Origin: Deltaproteobacteria bacterium
GTDB taxonomy: Bacteria > Myxococcota_A > UBA9042 > PHBI01
Length of the DNA: 64,000 bases
Direction of reading: 5' to 3'
NCBI GenBank assembly: GCA_020632715.1
Contig: JACKFA010000003.1
Coordinates: forward strand, 992,001 to 1,056,000
The notes under the pieces are model-generated. The model searched no databases and had not been told where the DNA came from. It saw only the letters and a program-made list of their open reading frames with translations. The translations under genes were made by a program, and so were the position numbers. Positions 15,208 to 24,015 of this stretch are shown here, in pieces. Within the stretch, counting starts at the first letter, position 1. Each line of letters opens with the position of its first letter.

Positions 15208-17547
15208 ATGAGCGCTCCGCGCCCGCGGGTGGGCGCCACCACGGGCCCCGGCGACGCCTCGGCGGGCGTCGTCGCGCGCCGCTATCGCCTCGGCCCGCTC
15301 CTCGGGCGCGGCGGCGGCGGCGCCGTCCATCGCGCCCGCGACCTCCTCCACGGCGCGGACGTCGCCATCAAGCTCGCCGCCGGCCCGCCCGGGCTCCTCC
15401 GCGACGAGTTCGAGGTGACCCGCGCCTTCGCGCACCCCCACGTCGTCGCGGTCCACGCCTCGGGCCGCGCCGACGACGCCCACGACTACCTCGTCATGGA
15501 GCTCCTCACCGGCTCCTCGCTCGAGGCCGTCGTCGCCGCCGGCCCCGTCGACGGCGCCTACCTCGCCCGCCTCGCCCTCGGCTGCGCCCTCGCCCTCGAC
15601 CACGTCCACCGCCGCGGCGTCGTCCACGGCGACATCAAGCCCGCCAACATCTGGGTCGACGCGGGTCCCCCGGGCGATCCGCGCCCGAAGCTCCTCGACT
15701 TCGGCCTCGCGACGCGCGGCGACGGCGCCCCGCGCGGCACCCTCGCCTACCTCGCCCCCGAGCTCCTCGAGCGCGCGGCCCCGACCGCCGCGTCCGATCT
15801 CTACGCCCTCGGCGTCACCCTCGCCGAGGCCGCCCTCGGGCGGAACCCCTACGCCGCCGCGACCCGCGTCGAGACCCTCGAGCGCGTCCATCAGGGCGTC
15901 GCCCTCACCCTCCCGGACGCCCTCCCGCCGCGCCTCGCCGAGCTCGTCGCGCGCCTCGTCGACCGCGAGCCCGCGCGCCGCCCGGCCACGGCCGGCGCCG
16001 TCGTCGCCGCCCTCCTCGAGCTCCCCGAGCTCGCCCTGGACGCGCGCGCGACCGCGCACCCCCTGGCCACCGGCCCCTGGATCGACCACGCCGGCCGCGG
16101 GCAGGCCCGCGACGCCGTCGTCGCCGCCCTGCGCCCCGACGGCCCCGCCGCCACCGTCGTCACCGGCCCCGAGGGCGTCGGCCGCACGCGCCTCCTCGAC
16201 GAGCTCGAGGCCCGCGCCGGCCTCGCGGGCGTCCCGCTCCTCCGGATCGGCGGCCGCCGCGCCGACGACGAGCCCCTCAGGGACCTCCTGCACGGCCTCG
16301 CCGTCCTCTGGCCCGACGTCTATCGCGCCGCCGTCGCCGCGCGCCCCGCCCTCCCCTGGTGGGTCCGCCGCCCCTGCGCGGAAGCCGACACGCGCGACGC
16401 CGTCTCCGGCGCCCAGGCCGCCGAGCTCGTCGCGGCCGTCGTCGCCGCCGAGCCGCTCGTCGTCGCCTGGGACGACGTCGACGCCGCCTCGGCCGACGAC
16501 CTCGCGCTCCTCCGCGCCCTCCTCCCCGCGCTCGCCCGCGCCCCGCGCCACGTCGTCCTCACCCAGCGCCGCCCGGTGCCGCGCCTCGACGACGCCCTCG
16601 CGGCCCTCGACGGCCGCGCCGACGTCACCCTCGCGCCCCTCGACGAGGCCGGCGTGGGCGCGTTCCTCGACCTCGTCGCGGGCCCCACCGCGCGCCGCGA
16701 CGAGCTGGCCGCGCGGCTCCACGCCGCCACCGGCGGCACCCCGGGCGACCTCGCCCTGGCGCTCTCGCACCACCTCGCCGAGGGCCGCCTCACGAGCCAC
16801 GAGGGGCGCGTCGTGGCGTCGCCGGCCTTCTGGCACCTCGCCCCGCCGCCGTCCGCGCCCCGCGCGCGGCCGCGGACGCAGGCCTCGCCCAGCCCCTCGG
16901 CGCCGCCGCCCGCGACGTCGCCGCCCTCGCCGCGCTCCTCCCCGAGCCCTGCGACGGCAACGTCCTCGCCGCGGCCCGCCCGACCTCGACGACGCGCGCG
17001 CGAGGCGCTCCTCGCCGAGCTCGTCGCCGCCGGGGTCCTCGCGCGGCCCCCGCGACGGCGCCGGTCACCGCTTCACCGAGCGCCGCCTGCGCGACGCCCT
17101 CGTGGCGCGCGGCGCCGAGCTGCCCGCCGCGACCTCGCCGCGGCCGCCGCGGCCCTCGAGGAGACCCTCCCGGACGCGGTCGTCGAGGCCGCCCGTCTCC
17201 ACGAGCTCGCCGGCGACGTCGCCGCCGCGCGCGCGTCGCGCGCGTCGCCCTCGCGGGCGGCGAGCGGGCCCTCGCCGCGCGTCGCCCGGCCGCGCCGCCG
17301 CCTGCTTCCGCGCGGCGCTCGCCCTCCCGCTCACCCCCGCCGACCGCGCGAGCGCCCTCGAGCTCGCCGGCGACGCCGCGCTCGGCCTCGGCGAGGCGGC
17401 CGACGCCGCCCGCCACTACGGCGACCTCGTGGCGGCCAGCGCGGAGCCGCCCCTCGCGGCGCGCCGCAAGCTCGGCTGGAGCCTCGGCCTCGAGGGGCGC
17501 CACGACGACGCCGCCGCCGTGCTCTCCGCCGCCCTCACCGCCTATGA
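15208..17547 (+). CDS. Ser/Thr kinase-AAA part of a frameshifted signalling giant
   Basis: N-terminal half of what should be one protein running to 19966. Residues about 25-285 are a Hanks-type Ser/Thr kinase: Gly loop GRGGGG (33-38), Lys55 in VAIK, catalytic HGDIKPAN with Asp142 (HGD instead of HRD), DFG at 164, and YLAPE. An AAA/STAND-like NTPase follows, with Walker A GPEGVGRT near residue 320 and Walker B LVVAWDDVD. Past about 16,850 this frame loses sense and other frames carry the protein (RDVAALAALLPEPC in frame 3, PDLDDARA in frame 2, EALLAELVAAG back in frame 1, HRFTERRLRDALVARG in frame 2). So the annotated 3' end is artificial. An AGGAGG precedes the ATG. The architecture resembles the PknB-AAA-TPR-HK multidomain regulators common in Myxococcota. 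Confidence 0.8.
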   Translation: MSAPRPRVGATTGPGDASAGVVARRYRLGPLLGRGGGGAVHRARDLLHGADVAIKLAAGPPGLLRDEFEVTRAFAHPHVVAVHASGRADDAHDYLVMELLTGSSLEAVVAAGPVDGAYLARLALGCALALDHVHRRGVVHGDIKPANIWVDAGPPGDPRPKLLDFGLATRGDGAPRGTLAYLAPELLERAAPTAASDLYALGVTLAEAALGRNPYAAATRVETLERVHQGVALTLPDALPPRLAELVARLVDREPARRPATAGAVVAALLELPELALDARATAHPLATGPWIDHAGRGQARDAVVAALRPDGPAATVVTGPEGVGRTRLLDELEARAGLAGVPLLRIGGRRADDEPLRDLLHGLAVLWPDVYRAAVAARPALPWWVRRPCAEADTRDAVSGAQAAELVAAVVAAEPLVVAWDDVDAASADDLALLRALLPALARAPRHVVLTQRRPVPRLDDALAALDGRADVTLAPLDEAGVGAFLDLVAGPTARRDELAARLHAATGGTPGDLALALSHHLAEGRLTSHEGRVVASPAFWHLAPPPSAPRARPRTQASPSPSAPPPATSPPSPRSSPSPATATSSPRPARPRRRAREALLAELVAAGVLARPPRRRRSPLHRAPPARRPRGARRRAARRDLAAAAAALEETLPDAVVEAARLHELAGDVAAARASRASPSRAASGPSPRVARPRRRLLPRGARPPAHPRRPRERPRARRRRRARPRRGGRRRPPLRRPRGGQRGAAPRGAPQARLEPRPRGAPRRRRRRALRRPHRL

Positions 17548-19966
17548 CGCCGGCGCCGCCGCGGGCGACCGCCTCGAGGCCCTCGAGACCCGCTTCGCCC
17601 TCGGCTGGAGCCTCATGATGACGGGGCGCTACGACGACGCCGCCGCCGAGGTCGCGCGCGGGCTCGCCACGTGCACCGAGGCCGACGCCCCCTTCGCCCT
17701 CTTCCAGCGCCTCGCCGGCACCATCCACTGGCACCGCGGCGAGGCCCCGCTCGCCATCGCCGCCTTCGACGCGGGCGGCCGCGCCGCCTCCGCCCACGGC
17801 CGCCACGACGTCGAGGCCGACTGCCTCATGGGCCTCGGCACCGCCCGCCGCGTCGGCGGCGACCTCGTCGGCGCGGCCCGCGTCTACGCCGACGCGATCT
17901 CGCTCAACCGCGAGCTCGGCCGCCAGATGCAGCTCGCGAAGTGCCTGAACTGCCTGGGCGTCGTCCGCTACATGGAGGGCTCCTGGGACGAGGCCGTCGC
18001 CCACTGGGAGGCGTATCGCGACGCCTGCATCCCGACCGGCGACCACGTCGAGCTCGTGCTCGCGCTCAACAACCTCGGCTTCCTCTACAAGGATCGGGGC
18101 GAGCTCGCGCGCGCCCGCGACACCCTCGAGAAGGCGCTCGATCTCGCCCGCAGCGCCGGGATCTCGCGCTTCGAGGCCATGCTCCTCGGGAACCTCGGCG
18201 AGGCCCTCGCCCTCGCGGGGGAGCTCGACCGCGCGACGGCGCTCCTGACCCAGTCCATCACCCTCGCGACGCGCCTCGGCGCCGCCGACGAGGTCCTCGA
18301 GGGGGAGCGGCGCCTCCTCGACGTGTCGCTCCGCCGCGGCGAGAGCGACGCCGTCCTCACCGTCGGCCGGCGGCTCCTCGACGACGCGCGCGCCCAGGGC
18401 AACGCGTCCGAGGAGGCGCAGGTCCTCCTCCTCATGGGCAAGGCCGCCTTCGAGCTCGGCACGCGCGACGCCGCGCTCGGCCACCTCCGCGCCGCTCGCG
18501 CCCTCTTCGCGAAGACCGGGGAGCGCCTCGGGAGCCTCCGGGTCGAGCTCGAGCGGATCCGCGTCACCTGCGAGGAGGACCCCGAGCAGGCCCTCGCCGA
18601 CTGCGAGACCGTCAAGGACGAGGCCCGCCGCCTCGGGATCGCCCCCCTCGCGGCCGCCGCGGCCGATCTCGCCTCGCTCGCGGCGCGCCTCCACCGCCGC
18701 CCGCTCACCGAGAACAGCCTCGACGCCCTCCGCCTCGCCGCCTCCTTCAGCCGGATCCACGACCGGGGGCGCCTCCTCGACGCCATCATGGACGGCGCCA
18801 TCGAGGTCACCGAGGCGGAGCGCGGGATCCTCATCCTCTTCGCCGAGGGCGGCGCGCCCACGGTCCACGCCGCGCGCGAGCGCCGCGCCGGGCGCTCCGA
18901 GCCGCTCGACGTCGAGTCCTTCCGCGTGAGCCGCACGGTCGCCGACCGCGTCTACGCCGCGGGCGTCTCGATGTCCGTCGTCGACGTCGAGGGCGACGAC
19001 GAGCTCTCCTGCCAGGAGAGCATCAAGACCCTCAACCTGCGCTCGATCCTCTGCGTCCCGCTCATCGCCGGCTCGCAGAAGCTCGGGATCCTCTACGTCG
19101 ACTGCCGCGAGCAGCGCGGCCGCTTCGGCCCCGAGGCCCTCCCCGTGCTCGAGGCGCTCGCGGCGCTCGGCGCCAACGCCATCCTGAACGCCCGCCAGCT
19201 CGAGACCGAGCGCCGCTCGCAGCGCCTCCTCTCGACGATGCTCCACGAGATCCGCTCGCCGCTCGCAGGCGTCCAGGGCCTCCTCGGCTACATCCTCGAC
19301 GAGCTCCCGAGCGCGAGCGACGAGCTCGCCGAGATGCTCCGCGCCTCGAAGGACCAGGTCGCCCGCGTCGCGCGCCTGACCGACAGCCGGCACCTCTCCG
19401 AGATCCTCTACAGCACGGCCCCCCTCGCGACCGCGCCGTTCTCGATGCCCGAGCTCCTGCGCGGCGTCGTCTACACGCTGCGCGCGACCGCGGCCGCGAA
19501 GGCGCAGGAGATCGAGCTCGACGTCCAGAAGGGCGCGCCGGCCGCGCTCGGCGCCGTCGACGCCATCGCCCACGTCGTCACGAACCTCCTCACGAACGCC
19601 ATCGAGTACACCCCTCAGGGCGGCCACATCCGCGTCGAGCTCACGTGCGTGGTGCCGTCGGGCCAGGAGCCCGGCGCGAGCGCCCCCGGCATCGGGTGGA
19701 CCCCCGCGCGCGAAGGCGCGGGCGGCGTCCTCCTCGTGCGCGTCTGCGACGACGGCGCCGGCGTCGCGGAGAGCGAGGCCGAGTCCATCTTCGACTGGAA
19801 CTATCGCGGCGCCGCGGGCACCCGCCGGCGCGGCGGGAGCGGCATCGGCCTCGCCCTCGCCCGGGCCATCGTGCAGCGCCACGGGGGCAGCATCGGCGTC
19901 GCCCCGGCCGCCGCGTCGGGCGGCGCCTGCTTCTGGTTCACGCTCCCCGTGGCCGACCTCTCCTGA
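17102..19966 (+). CDS. TPR-GAF-histidine kinase part of the same broken gene
   Basis: C-terminal half of the giant begun at 15208; sense in this frame begins near 17,300 (AACFRAALALPLTPADRASA). Tetratricopeptide repeats fill about 17.3-18.7 kb ('YDDAAAEVARGL', 'CLNCLGVVRYMEGSWDEAVAHWE', 'ALNNLGFLYKDRGELARARDTLEKAL'). A GAF sensor domain spans about 18.73-19.19 kb ('RSILCVPLIAGSQKLGILYVD'). The histidine kinase ends the protein: H-box 'STMLHEIRSPLAGVQG', N-box 'TNLLTNAIEYTPQGG', G1 'CDDGAGVAE', G2 'GGSGIGLALARAIV'. The GTG/ATG start at 17102 is only the first codon of the open frame, not a biological start. The protein has two phosphotransfer chemistries, Ser/Thr and His. A strong terminator follows directly. 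Confidence 0.8.
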   Translation: MARGAELPAATSPRPPRPSRRPSRTRSSRPPVSTSSPATSPPRARRARRPRGRRAGPRRASPGRAAACFRAALALPLTPADRASALELAGDAALGLGEAADAARHYGDLVAASAEPPLAARRKLGWSLGLEGRHDDAAAVLSAALTAYDAGAAAGDRLEALETRFALGWSLMMTGRYDDAAAEVARGLATCTEADAPFALFQRLAGTIHWHRGEAPLAIAAFDAGGRAASAHGRHDVEADCLMGLGTARRVGGDLVGAARVYADAISLNRELGRQMQLAKCLNCLGVVRYMEGSWDEAVAHWEAYRDACIPTGDHVELVLALNNLGFLYKDRGELARARDTLEKALDLARSAGISRFEAMLLGNLGEALALAGELDRATALLTQSITLATRLGAADEVLEGERRLLDVSLRRGESDAVLTVGRRLLDDARAQGNASEEAQVLLLMGKAAFELGTRDAALGHLRAARALFAKTGERLGSLRVELERIRVTCEEDPEQALADCETVKDEARRLGIAPLAAAAADLASLAARLHRRPLTENSLDALRLAASFSRIHDRGRLLDAIMDGAIEVTEAERGILILFAEGGAPTVHAARERRAGRSEPLDVESFRVSRTVADRVYAAGVSMSVVDVEGDDELSCQESIKTLNLRSILCVPLIAGSQKLGILYVDCREQRGRFGPEALPVLEALAALGANAILNARQLETERRSQRLLSTMLHEIRSPLAGVQGLLGYILDELPSASDELAEMLRASKDQVARVARLTDSRHLSEILYSTAPLATAPFSMPELLRGVVYTLRATAAAKAQEIELDVQKGAPAALGAVDAIAHVVTNLLTNAIEYTPQGGHIRVELTCVVPSGQEPGASAPGIGWTPAREGAGGVLLVRVCDDGAGVAESEAESIFDWNYRGAAGTRRRGGSGIGLALARAIVQRHGGSIGVAPAAASGGACFWFTLPVADLS

Positions 19967-19979
19967 CCCCTGGTTACAG

Positions 19980-20005
19980 GCGCCCGGGCGGGCCCGGGCG
20001 CTTTT
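19980..20005 (+). terminator. Rho-independent terminator after the kinase giant
   Basis: A perfect 10-base stem GCGCCCGGGC (19980-19989) / GCCCGGGCGC (19992-20001) is followed by TTTT. It lies 14 bases past the stop codon and isolates the subtilase gene downstream. Confidence 0.8.
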
Positions 20006-20074
20006 CCGCTTAAGGGATCCGGCAGGGGGCCGAACTCAACTCGCGATACACCACTGGATTGCGGAGGTGGGTAC

Positions 20075-22618
20075 ATGCGGGGACCCCTCGGTTCGGTCGC
20101 CATCGCGACCATCGGTCTGGCCGTCTCGGTCAGCAGCGGCTGCACGGACAGGCTCGAGATGGACCAGGCGGCGACGCCGCGCGAGACGACGCTGGCGGAC
20201 GCGCCCGCGCCCCTGTCCCCCGGGACGCCCACCGCGACCACGACGACCGGCGCGCCGGGCACCGTCGCGCAGGTCCCGACCGGCGCGAGCGACGACGGCG
20301 TCGCCCTCGACGTCGTGACGACCGTCGTCCGCGGCATGGCGCAGGACGTCGTGGCCGGCGACGTGCTCGTGCGCTTCCTGCCGACCGCCGACGCCACCGA
20401 GCGCGACGCGGTCGCCGCACGCGCGGGCGGCTACCTCGACCACGAGAGCGAGAGCGCGGGGCTCACCCTCCTCCGGGTCGACCGCGACGCCGACCTCGAC
20501 GAGGTCCTCGCGCTGCTCGCCGAGGAGCCGGCGGTCGCCTCGGCGGACGTGAACCACGTCTTCTACGGCGCCACCACGTCGCCCGACCAGGCGCCGCTCT
20601 TCAACTACCAGTGGTATCTCCAGCGCAGCAACGCCAGCGCCGCGTGGTGGGCCACCGCCTCCACGCTCGGCTCGGGCGTCGTCGTCGCGGTCGTGGACTC
20701 CGGCGTCACGCCGACCCCGTCGCTCCCGGCGTCGGCCATCGTCCCGGGCTACGACTTCGTGAACCGCGACGCCGACCCGCGCGACGACAACAGCCACGGC
20801 ACGATGATGGCGACGATCATCGCCGCGAACGGCACCGCCATCTCCGGCGTGGCGCCGCGCGCGAAGATCCTCCCCGTGAAGGTGCTCGACAAGAACAAGT
20901 CCGGCAGCGAGCTCGCGCTCATCGAGGGCCTGAACTGGGTCGCCGCGCGCTCGGACGTGAAGGTCGTGAACCTGAGCCTCGCCTTCCCGCCGGGCTACGC
21001 CCCGTCGTACGCGCTCACCCAGGCCATCGAGGCCGTCGCCGCGAAGGGCATCATCATCGTCGGCGCCGCCGGCAACTACGGCGCGAAGGAGGGCTGCTAC
21101 CCGGCGCGCTTCCCCGAGGCCATCGAGGTCGGCGCCGCGCGCATCAACGCCTGGTGGCAGATCGAGAAGGCCCCCTACAGCAACGAGGACGCCGGCATGG
21201 AGGTCGTGGCCTTCGGCGGCGACACGGGCCTCGACATCAACTGGGACGGCGTCCCCGACGGGATCCTCGGCGAGGCGGTCGACGCGAGCGGGCACGCCGG
21301 CGTCTACGTCACCTCCGGCACCTCGCCCGCCGCGGCGCTCGTGTCCGGCACGGTCGCGCTCATGCTGGCCGCCGGGATCCCCGCGACGGACGTGCGGAGC
21401 TACGTGGTCCAGAACGCCGAGTGGCTGAACGGCAACTTCAGCCCGGCCACCGGCAAGGGCCTCCTCAACCTGACGCCGCCGAGCTACTCGCCCACCGAGG
21501 AGCGCGTGCTCGACGTCGCCGTCGTCTCGGGCTTCACGCAGAGCTGGCTCGGCGGCACGAAGGCCGTCGTCGTCGCCGAGGTGCGCGACAGCGCCGGCGC
21601 CGTCTACGGCGGCGCGACCGTCCACGCGCAGCTCTCCGGCATGGTGAGCCAGGCCGTCGAGTGCACCACCGACTGGAACACCGGGCGCTGCACCATGACG
21701 GTGAGCGGCCTCCCGTCGTCGCTCCCGGGGTACGTCGCCGTCTCCGTCGACACCATCGAGGACCGCTGGACCGGCTTCCCGGTGCGCCCGGCGAACACCT
21801 TCTGGGCCGAGCGCCTCTCCTACTCGCTGCTCACAAACGCGAGCTACGGCCTCGACGGGCGCGGCATCGTCATGCAGCTCGACCCGAGCGCGCTCTCGGC
21901 GTCGGGCCTCGGCTCGGTCGGCTTCATCCCGAGCTACACGATGCGCGCCAACGGCAACGGCCTCGCCTCGAGCTCCATCATCTACAGCTTCACGGGCGAC
22001 TACTTCCGCGACAGCGGGCTCGCCGAGTCGGCGCTCTACCTGAAGAGCTTCGGGACCGGCATGAAGCAGAGCCCCATCCGCTTCGACCAGAACCTGTTCA
22101 ACGCGAACGTCCGCTCGAGCTACAACGTCGACACGCTGACCGTCCGCGGGACCGTCTCCGGCGCCGGCCTCGCGAGCAGCAGCATCATCTGGAAGGGCGC
22201 CACCTACCCGCCCTCCTACTTCTTCGTCGGCGTGAACCCGGCCGTCCTCGTGACGACGACGGGCAGCGGCCTCGCCTCGAGCTCGCTCGTCTTCAACCAG
22301 CCGCTCCTGAACCCGGCCATGCTGAAGCCGAGCCTCAACGCCGGCCTCAACGGGATCAGCGCGAGCGTCCAGGGCTCCGGCCTCGCGTCGAGCTCGCTCG
22401 TCCTCGACTTCGCGCCGAACAGCGTCCTCGCCCTCGGCTTCAACTGGTCACAGGTGAACAGCATGGTCCCCGGCGGGATGGGCCTCGCGTCGAGCTCGCT
22501 CATCGCGACCTTCGACCCGGGCCAGCTCATGCTCCCCATCGGCGACATCAACGTCGCGCTGCCGGTGCGCGGGCTCTCGCTCACGGACGGCGGGCTCATC
22601 CCGTTCGCGCCGCGCTGA
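20075..22618 (+). CDS. Subtilisin-like (S8) serine protease lipoprotein with GLASSS repeats
   Basis: An 847-residue lipoprotein. The signal peptide ends at SSGC (about residue 23), followed by a Thr/Ala/Pro linker and a propeptide-like region (residues about 90-160, 'VLVRFLPTADATERDAVAARAGG'). The S8 domain has Asp208 (VVDSG), His241 (NSHGT), Asn334 of the oxyanion hole (AAGNYG) and Ser417 (SGTSPAAA), so it should be active. Behind it is a 350-residue C-terminal part that contains five copies of G-L-A-S-S-S-[IL] at residues 629, 698, 732, 769 and 803, a beta-type repeat with about 35-residue spacing. It probably degrades proteins at the cell surface or outside. GGAGGTGGG precedes the ATG. It lies just after a terminator, so it has its own promoter. 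Confidence 0.92.
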   Translation: MRGPLGSVAIATIGLAVSVSSGCTDRLEMDQAATPRETTLADAPAPLSPGTPTATTTTGAPGTVAQVPTGASDDGVALDVVTTVVRGMAQDVVAGDVLVRFLPTADATERDAVAARAGGYLDHESESAGLTLLRVDRDADLDEVLALLAEEPAVASADVNHVFYGATTSPDQAPLFNYQWYLQRSNASAAWWATASTLGSGVVVAVVDSGVTPTPSLPASAIVPGYDFVNRDADPRDDNSHGTMMATIIAANGTAISGVAPRAKILPVKVLDKNKSGSELALIEGLNWVAARSDVKVVNLSLAFPPGYAPSYALTQAIEAVAAKGIIIVGAAGNYGAKEGCYPARFPEAIEVGAARINAWWQIEKAPYSNEDAGMEVVAFGGDTGLDINWDGVPDGILGEAVDASGHAGVYVTSGTSPAAALVSGTVALMLAAGIPATDVRSYVVQNAEWLNGNFSPATGKGLLNLTPPSYSPTEERVLDVAVVSGFTQSWLGGTKAVVVAEVRDSAGAVYGGATVHAQLSGMVSQAVECTTDWNTGRCTMTVSGLPSSLPGYVAVSVDTIEDRWTGFPVRPANTFWAERLSYSLLTNASYGLDGRGIVMQLDPSALSASGLGSVGFIPSYTMRANGNGLASSSIIYSFTGDYFRDSGLAESALYLKSFGTGMKQSPIRFDQNLFNANVRSSYNVDTLTVRGTVSGAGLASSSIIWKGATYPPSYFFVGVNPAVLVTTTGSGLASSSLVFNQPLLNPAMLKPSLNAGLNGISASVQGSGLASSSLVLDFAPNSVLALGFNWSQVNSMVPGGMGLASSSLIATFDPGQLMLPIGDINVALPVRGLSLTDGGLIPFAPR
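21959..22500 (+). repeat. Coding repeat: GLASSS motif, period about 35 residues
   Basis: Five copies of the hexamer GLASSS followed by two hydrophobic residues begin at 21959, 22166, 22268, 22379 and 22481. The spacings are 69, 34, 37 and 34 residues, the first being about twice the others, as if one copy has decayed. Synonymous codons differ between copies (TCGAGCTCC, AGCAGCAGC, TCGAGCTCG), so the motif is kept at protein level rather than by recent DNA duplication. Confidence 0.85.
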
Positions 22619-22634
22619 TCGCCACCTCGCGCGG

Positions 22635-23900
22635 CTACTCGCAGGCGTAGACGCGCAGCTCGGAGATGGCGAGGTCGTTCCACCGCGTCCCCTTCTCCAC
22701 CGCCACGACCTCGATCTCGATGACGTCGGCCTCCACCGGCGGCAGCGGGACCGGGGTCGTGCCGTAGGGGGCGTCCGCGACCGGCGCCACGACGGTCACG
22801 CCGCCCGCGCGCACCGCGAGCTGCCGCGGCCGGTTGTTCATGAGCCAGAGATCGCCGAGCCCGTCGCGGAGCTGGAAGCCGGGCGCGACCTCGAGGCGCG
22901 TGAGGGTCGCCGCGCGCGGGAGGCGGATGGTCAGCTTCTCGCCGACCCCGCCCTTCTTCGACGCCGGCTGCCACGACGTCCGGAGGTCGCGGTCGACGAG
23001 GAGCGCCGCCTCGAAGCGGTACGGCGGCGTCGCCTTGTGCTCGCTCGACGCCGTCACGACGAGGCCCGTGATCTCGACCACCTCGCAGGTCGGCGGCGCG
23101 AGGCCCGCCCGCGACGCGCACACCCCGCCGTACGCGGAGCACGCGCCGCGCGACGTGCACGCCGCCGCCGCCGCGCAGGCCGCGTCGTCCCCCGCCCAGC
23201 AGCCCGAGAGGCCGGCTCCCGGCGCCCGCAGCGTGGCGGCGCCCTTCTCCGGCGCGAGCGCGCAGAGCCCGAGCTCGCGGCACCCGAGCGAGCGCTTGCA
23301 CCCGCCCTCGGTCGCAGCGCACGTCTTCGACGCCTCGTCGCGCTGGCAGGCGCCGTCGCGCTTGCACGCGCGGCTCGCCATGCAGTCCTTCGTGGTGGTC
23401 GCGACGCAGGTCGCGGCCGCGTAGCCGTCGTCCTGGACGCCGCACTCGCCGAAGGTCGCGCACCGCTCTGAGCGCCGGCACGACGCCTCGTCGGCGACGC
23501 AGGCCCACTGCTGGACCCCGCCGATCGGCCCGCACGCCCCCTCGACCTTGCAGCCGATGGTCGCCGCGGCGCACGCGGCGTCCGTGCCGTGGCACTCGCC
23601 GGTCCCCACGTCGCCATCGCACGCGCCGAACTGCTTGCAGGCCGGAGACTTCGCGCAGCCGGCCTTCGCGACGGTGCAGAAGCCGGACTTCGCGTCGAAG
23701 GCGCAGTCGCCGGTGCGCTGGCAGCCCTGGAGACAGTCCGCGTCGGAGCGGTGGAGGCACGTCCCCCCGGAAGGCGAGCAGTGGCCATACTCGGCGCAAC
23801 GCGCCTCGAGCGCGCACGGGTCGGCGGCGGCGGCCGGCGAGGCCTCCGCGCCGACGACGACGAGGACGAGGAGCGCAGCGGAGACGACATGACGGAGCAC
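22635..23900 (-). CDS. Secreted Cys-rich repeat protein with discoidin-like C-terminus
   Basis: A 421-residue exported protein. It starts at GTG 23900, chosen because AGGAGGTG lies five bases upstream and a clean Sec signal peptide follows (VLRHVVSAALLVLVVVGAEASPAAAA). Residues about 27-275 hold roughly seven Cys-rich modules of 30-35 residues with a core 'C..S..C..FG.C' (ACKQFGAC, RCATFGEC, ACKRDGAC, GCRELGLC, ACTSRGAC), probably disulfide-knotted. The C-terminal 140 residues ('SSEHKATPPYRFEAALLVDRDLRTSWQPA..GVGEKLTIRLP') look like a discoidin/NADase-type glycan-binding beta-sandwich. Surface carbohydrate binding is the likeliest role. It is convergent with the subtilase gene, 16 bases apart. 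Confidence 0.85.
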   Translation of the reverse strand: MLRHVVSAALLVLVVVGAEASPAAAADPCALEARCAEYGHCSPSGGTCLHRSDADCLQGCQRTGDCAFDAKSGFCTVAKAGCAKSPACKQFGACDGDVGTGECHGTDAACAAATIGCKVEGACGPIGGVQQWACVADEASCRRSERCATFGECGVQDDGYAAATCVATTTKDCMASRACKRDGACQRDEASKTCAATEGGCKRSLGCRELGLCALAPEKGAATLRAPGAGLSGCWAGDDAACAAAAACTSRGACSAYGGVCASRAGLAPPTCEVVEITGLVVTASSEHKATPPYRFEAALLVDRDLRTSWQPASKKGGVGEKLTIRLPRAATLTRLEVAPGFQLRDGLGDLWLMNNRPRQLAVRAGGVTVVAPVADAPYGTTPVPLPPVEADVIEIEVVAVEKGTRWNDLAISELRVYACE

Positions 23901-24015
23901 GGGGCACCTCCTGGCGGGACATCCCTGGGGCCCCGGGACGATAGCACGAGGCGTACGCCATTTTCCGCTGGCGCCGGTGTCGAAACGCCCACACACCCGC
24001 TACGATGGGCGCCTC

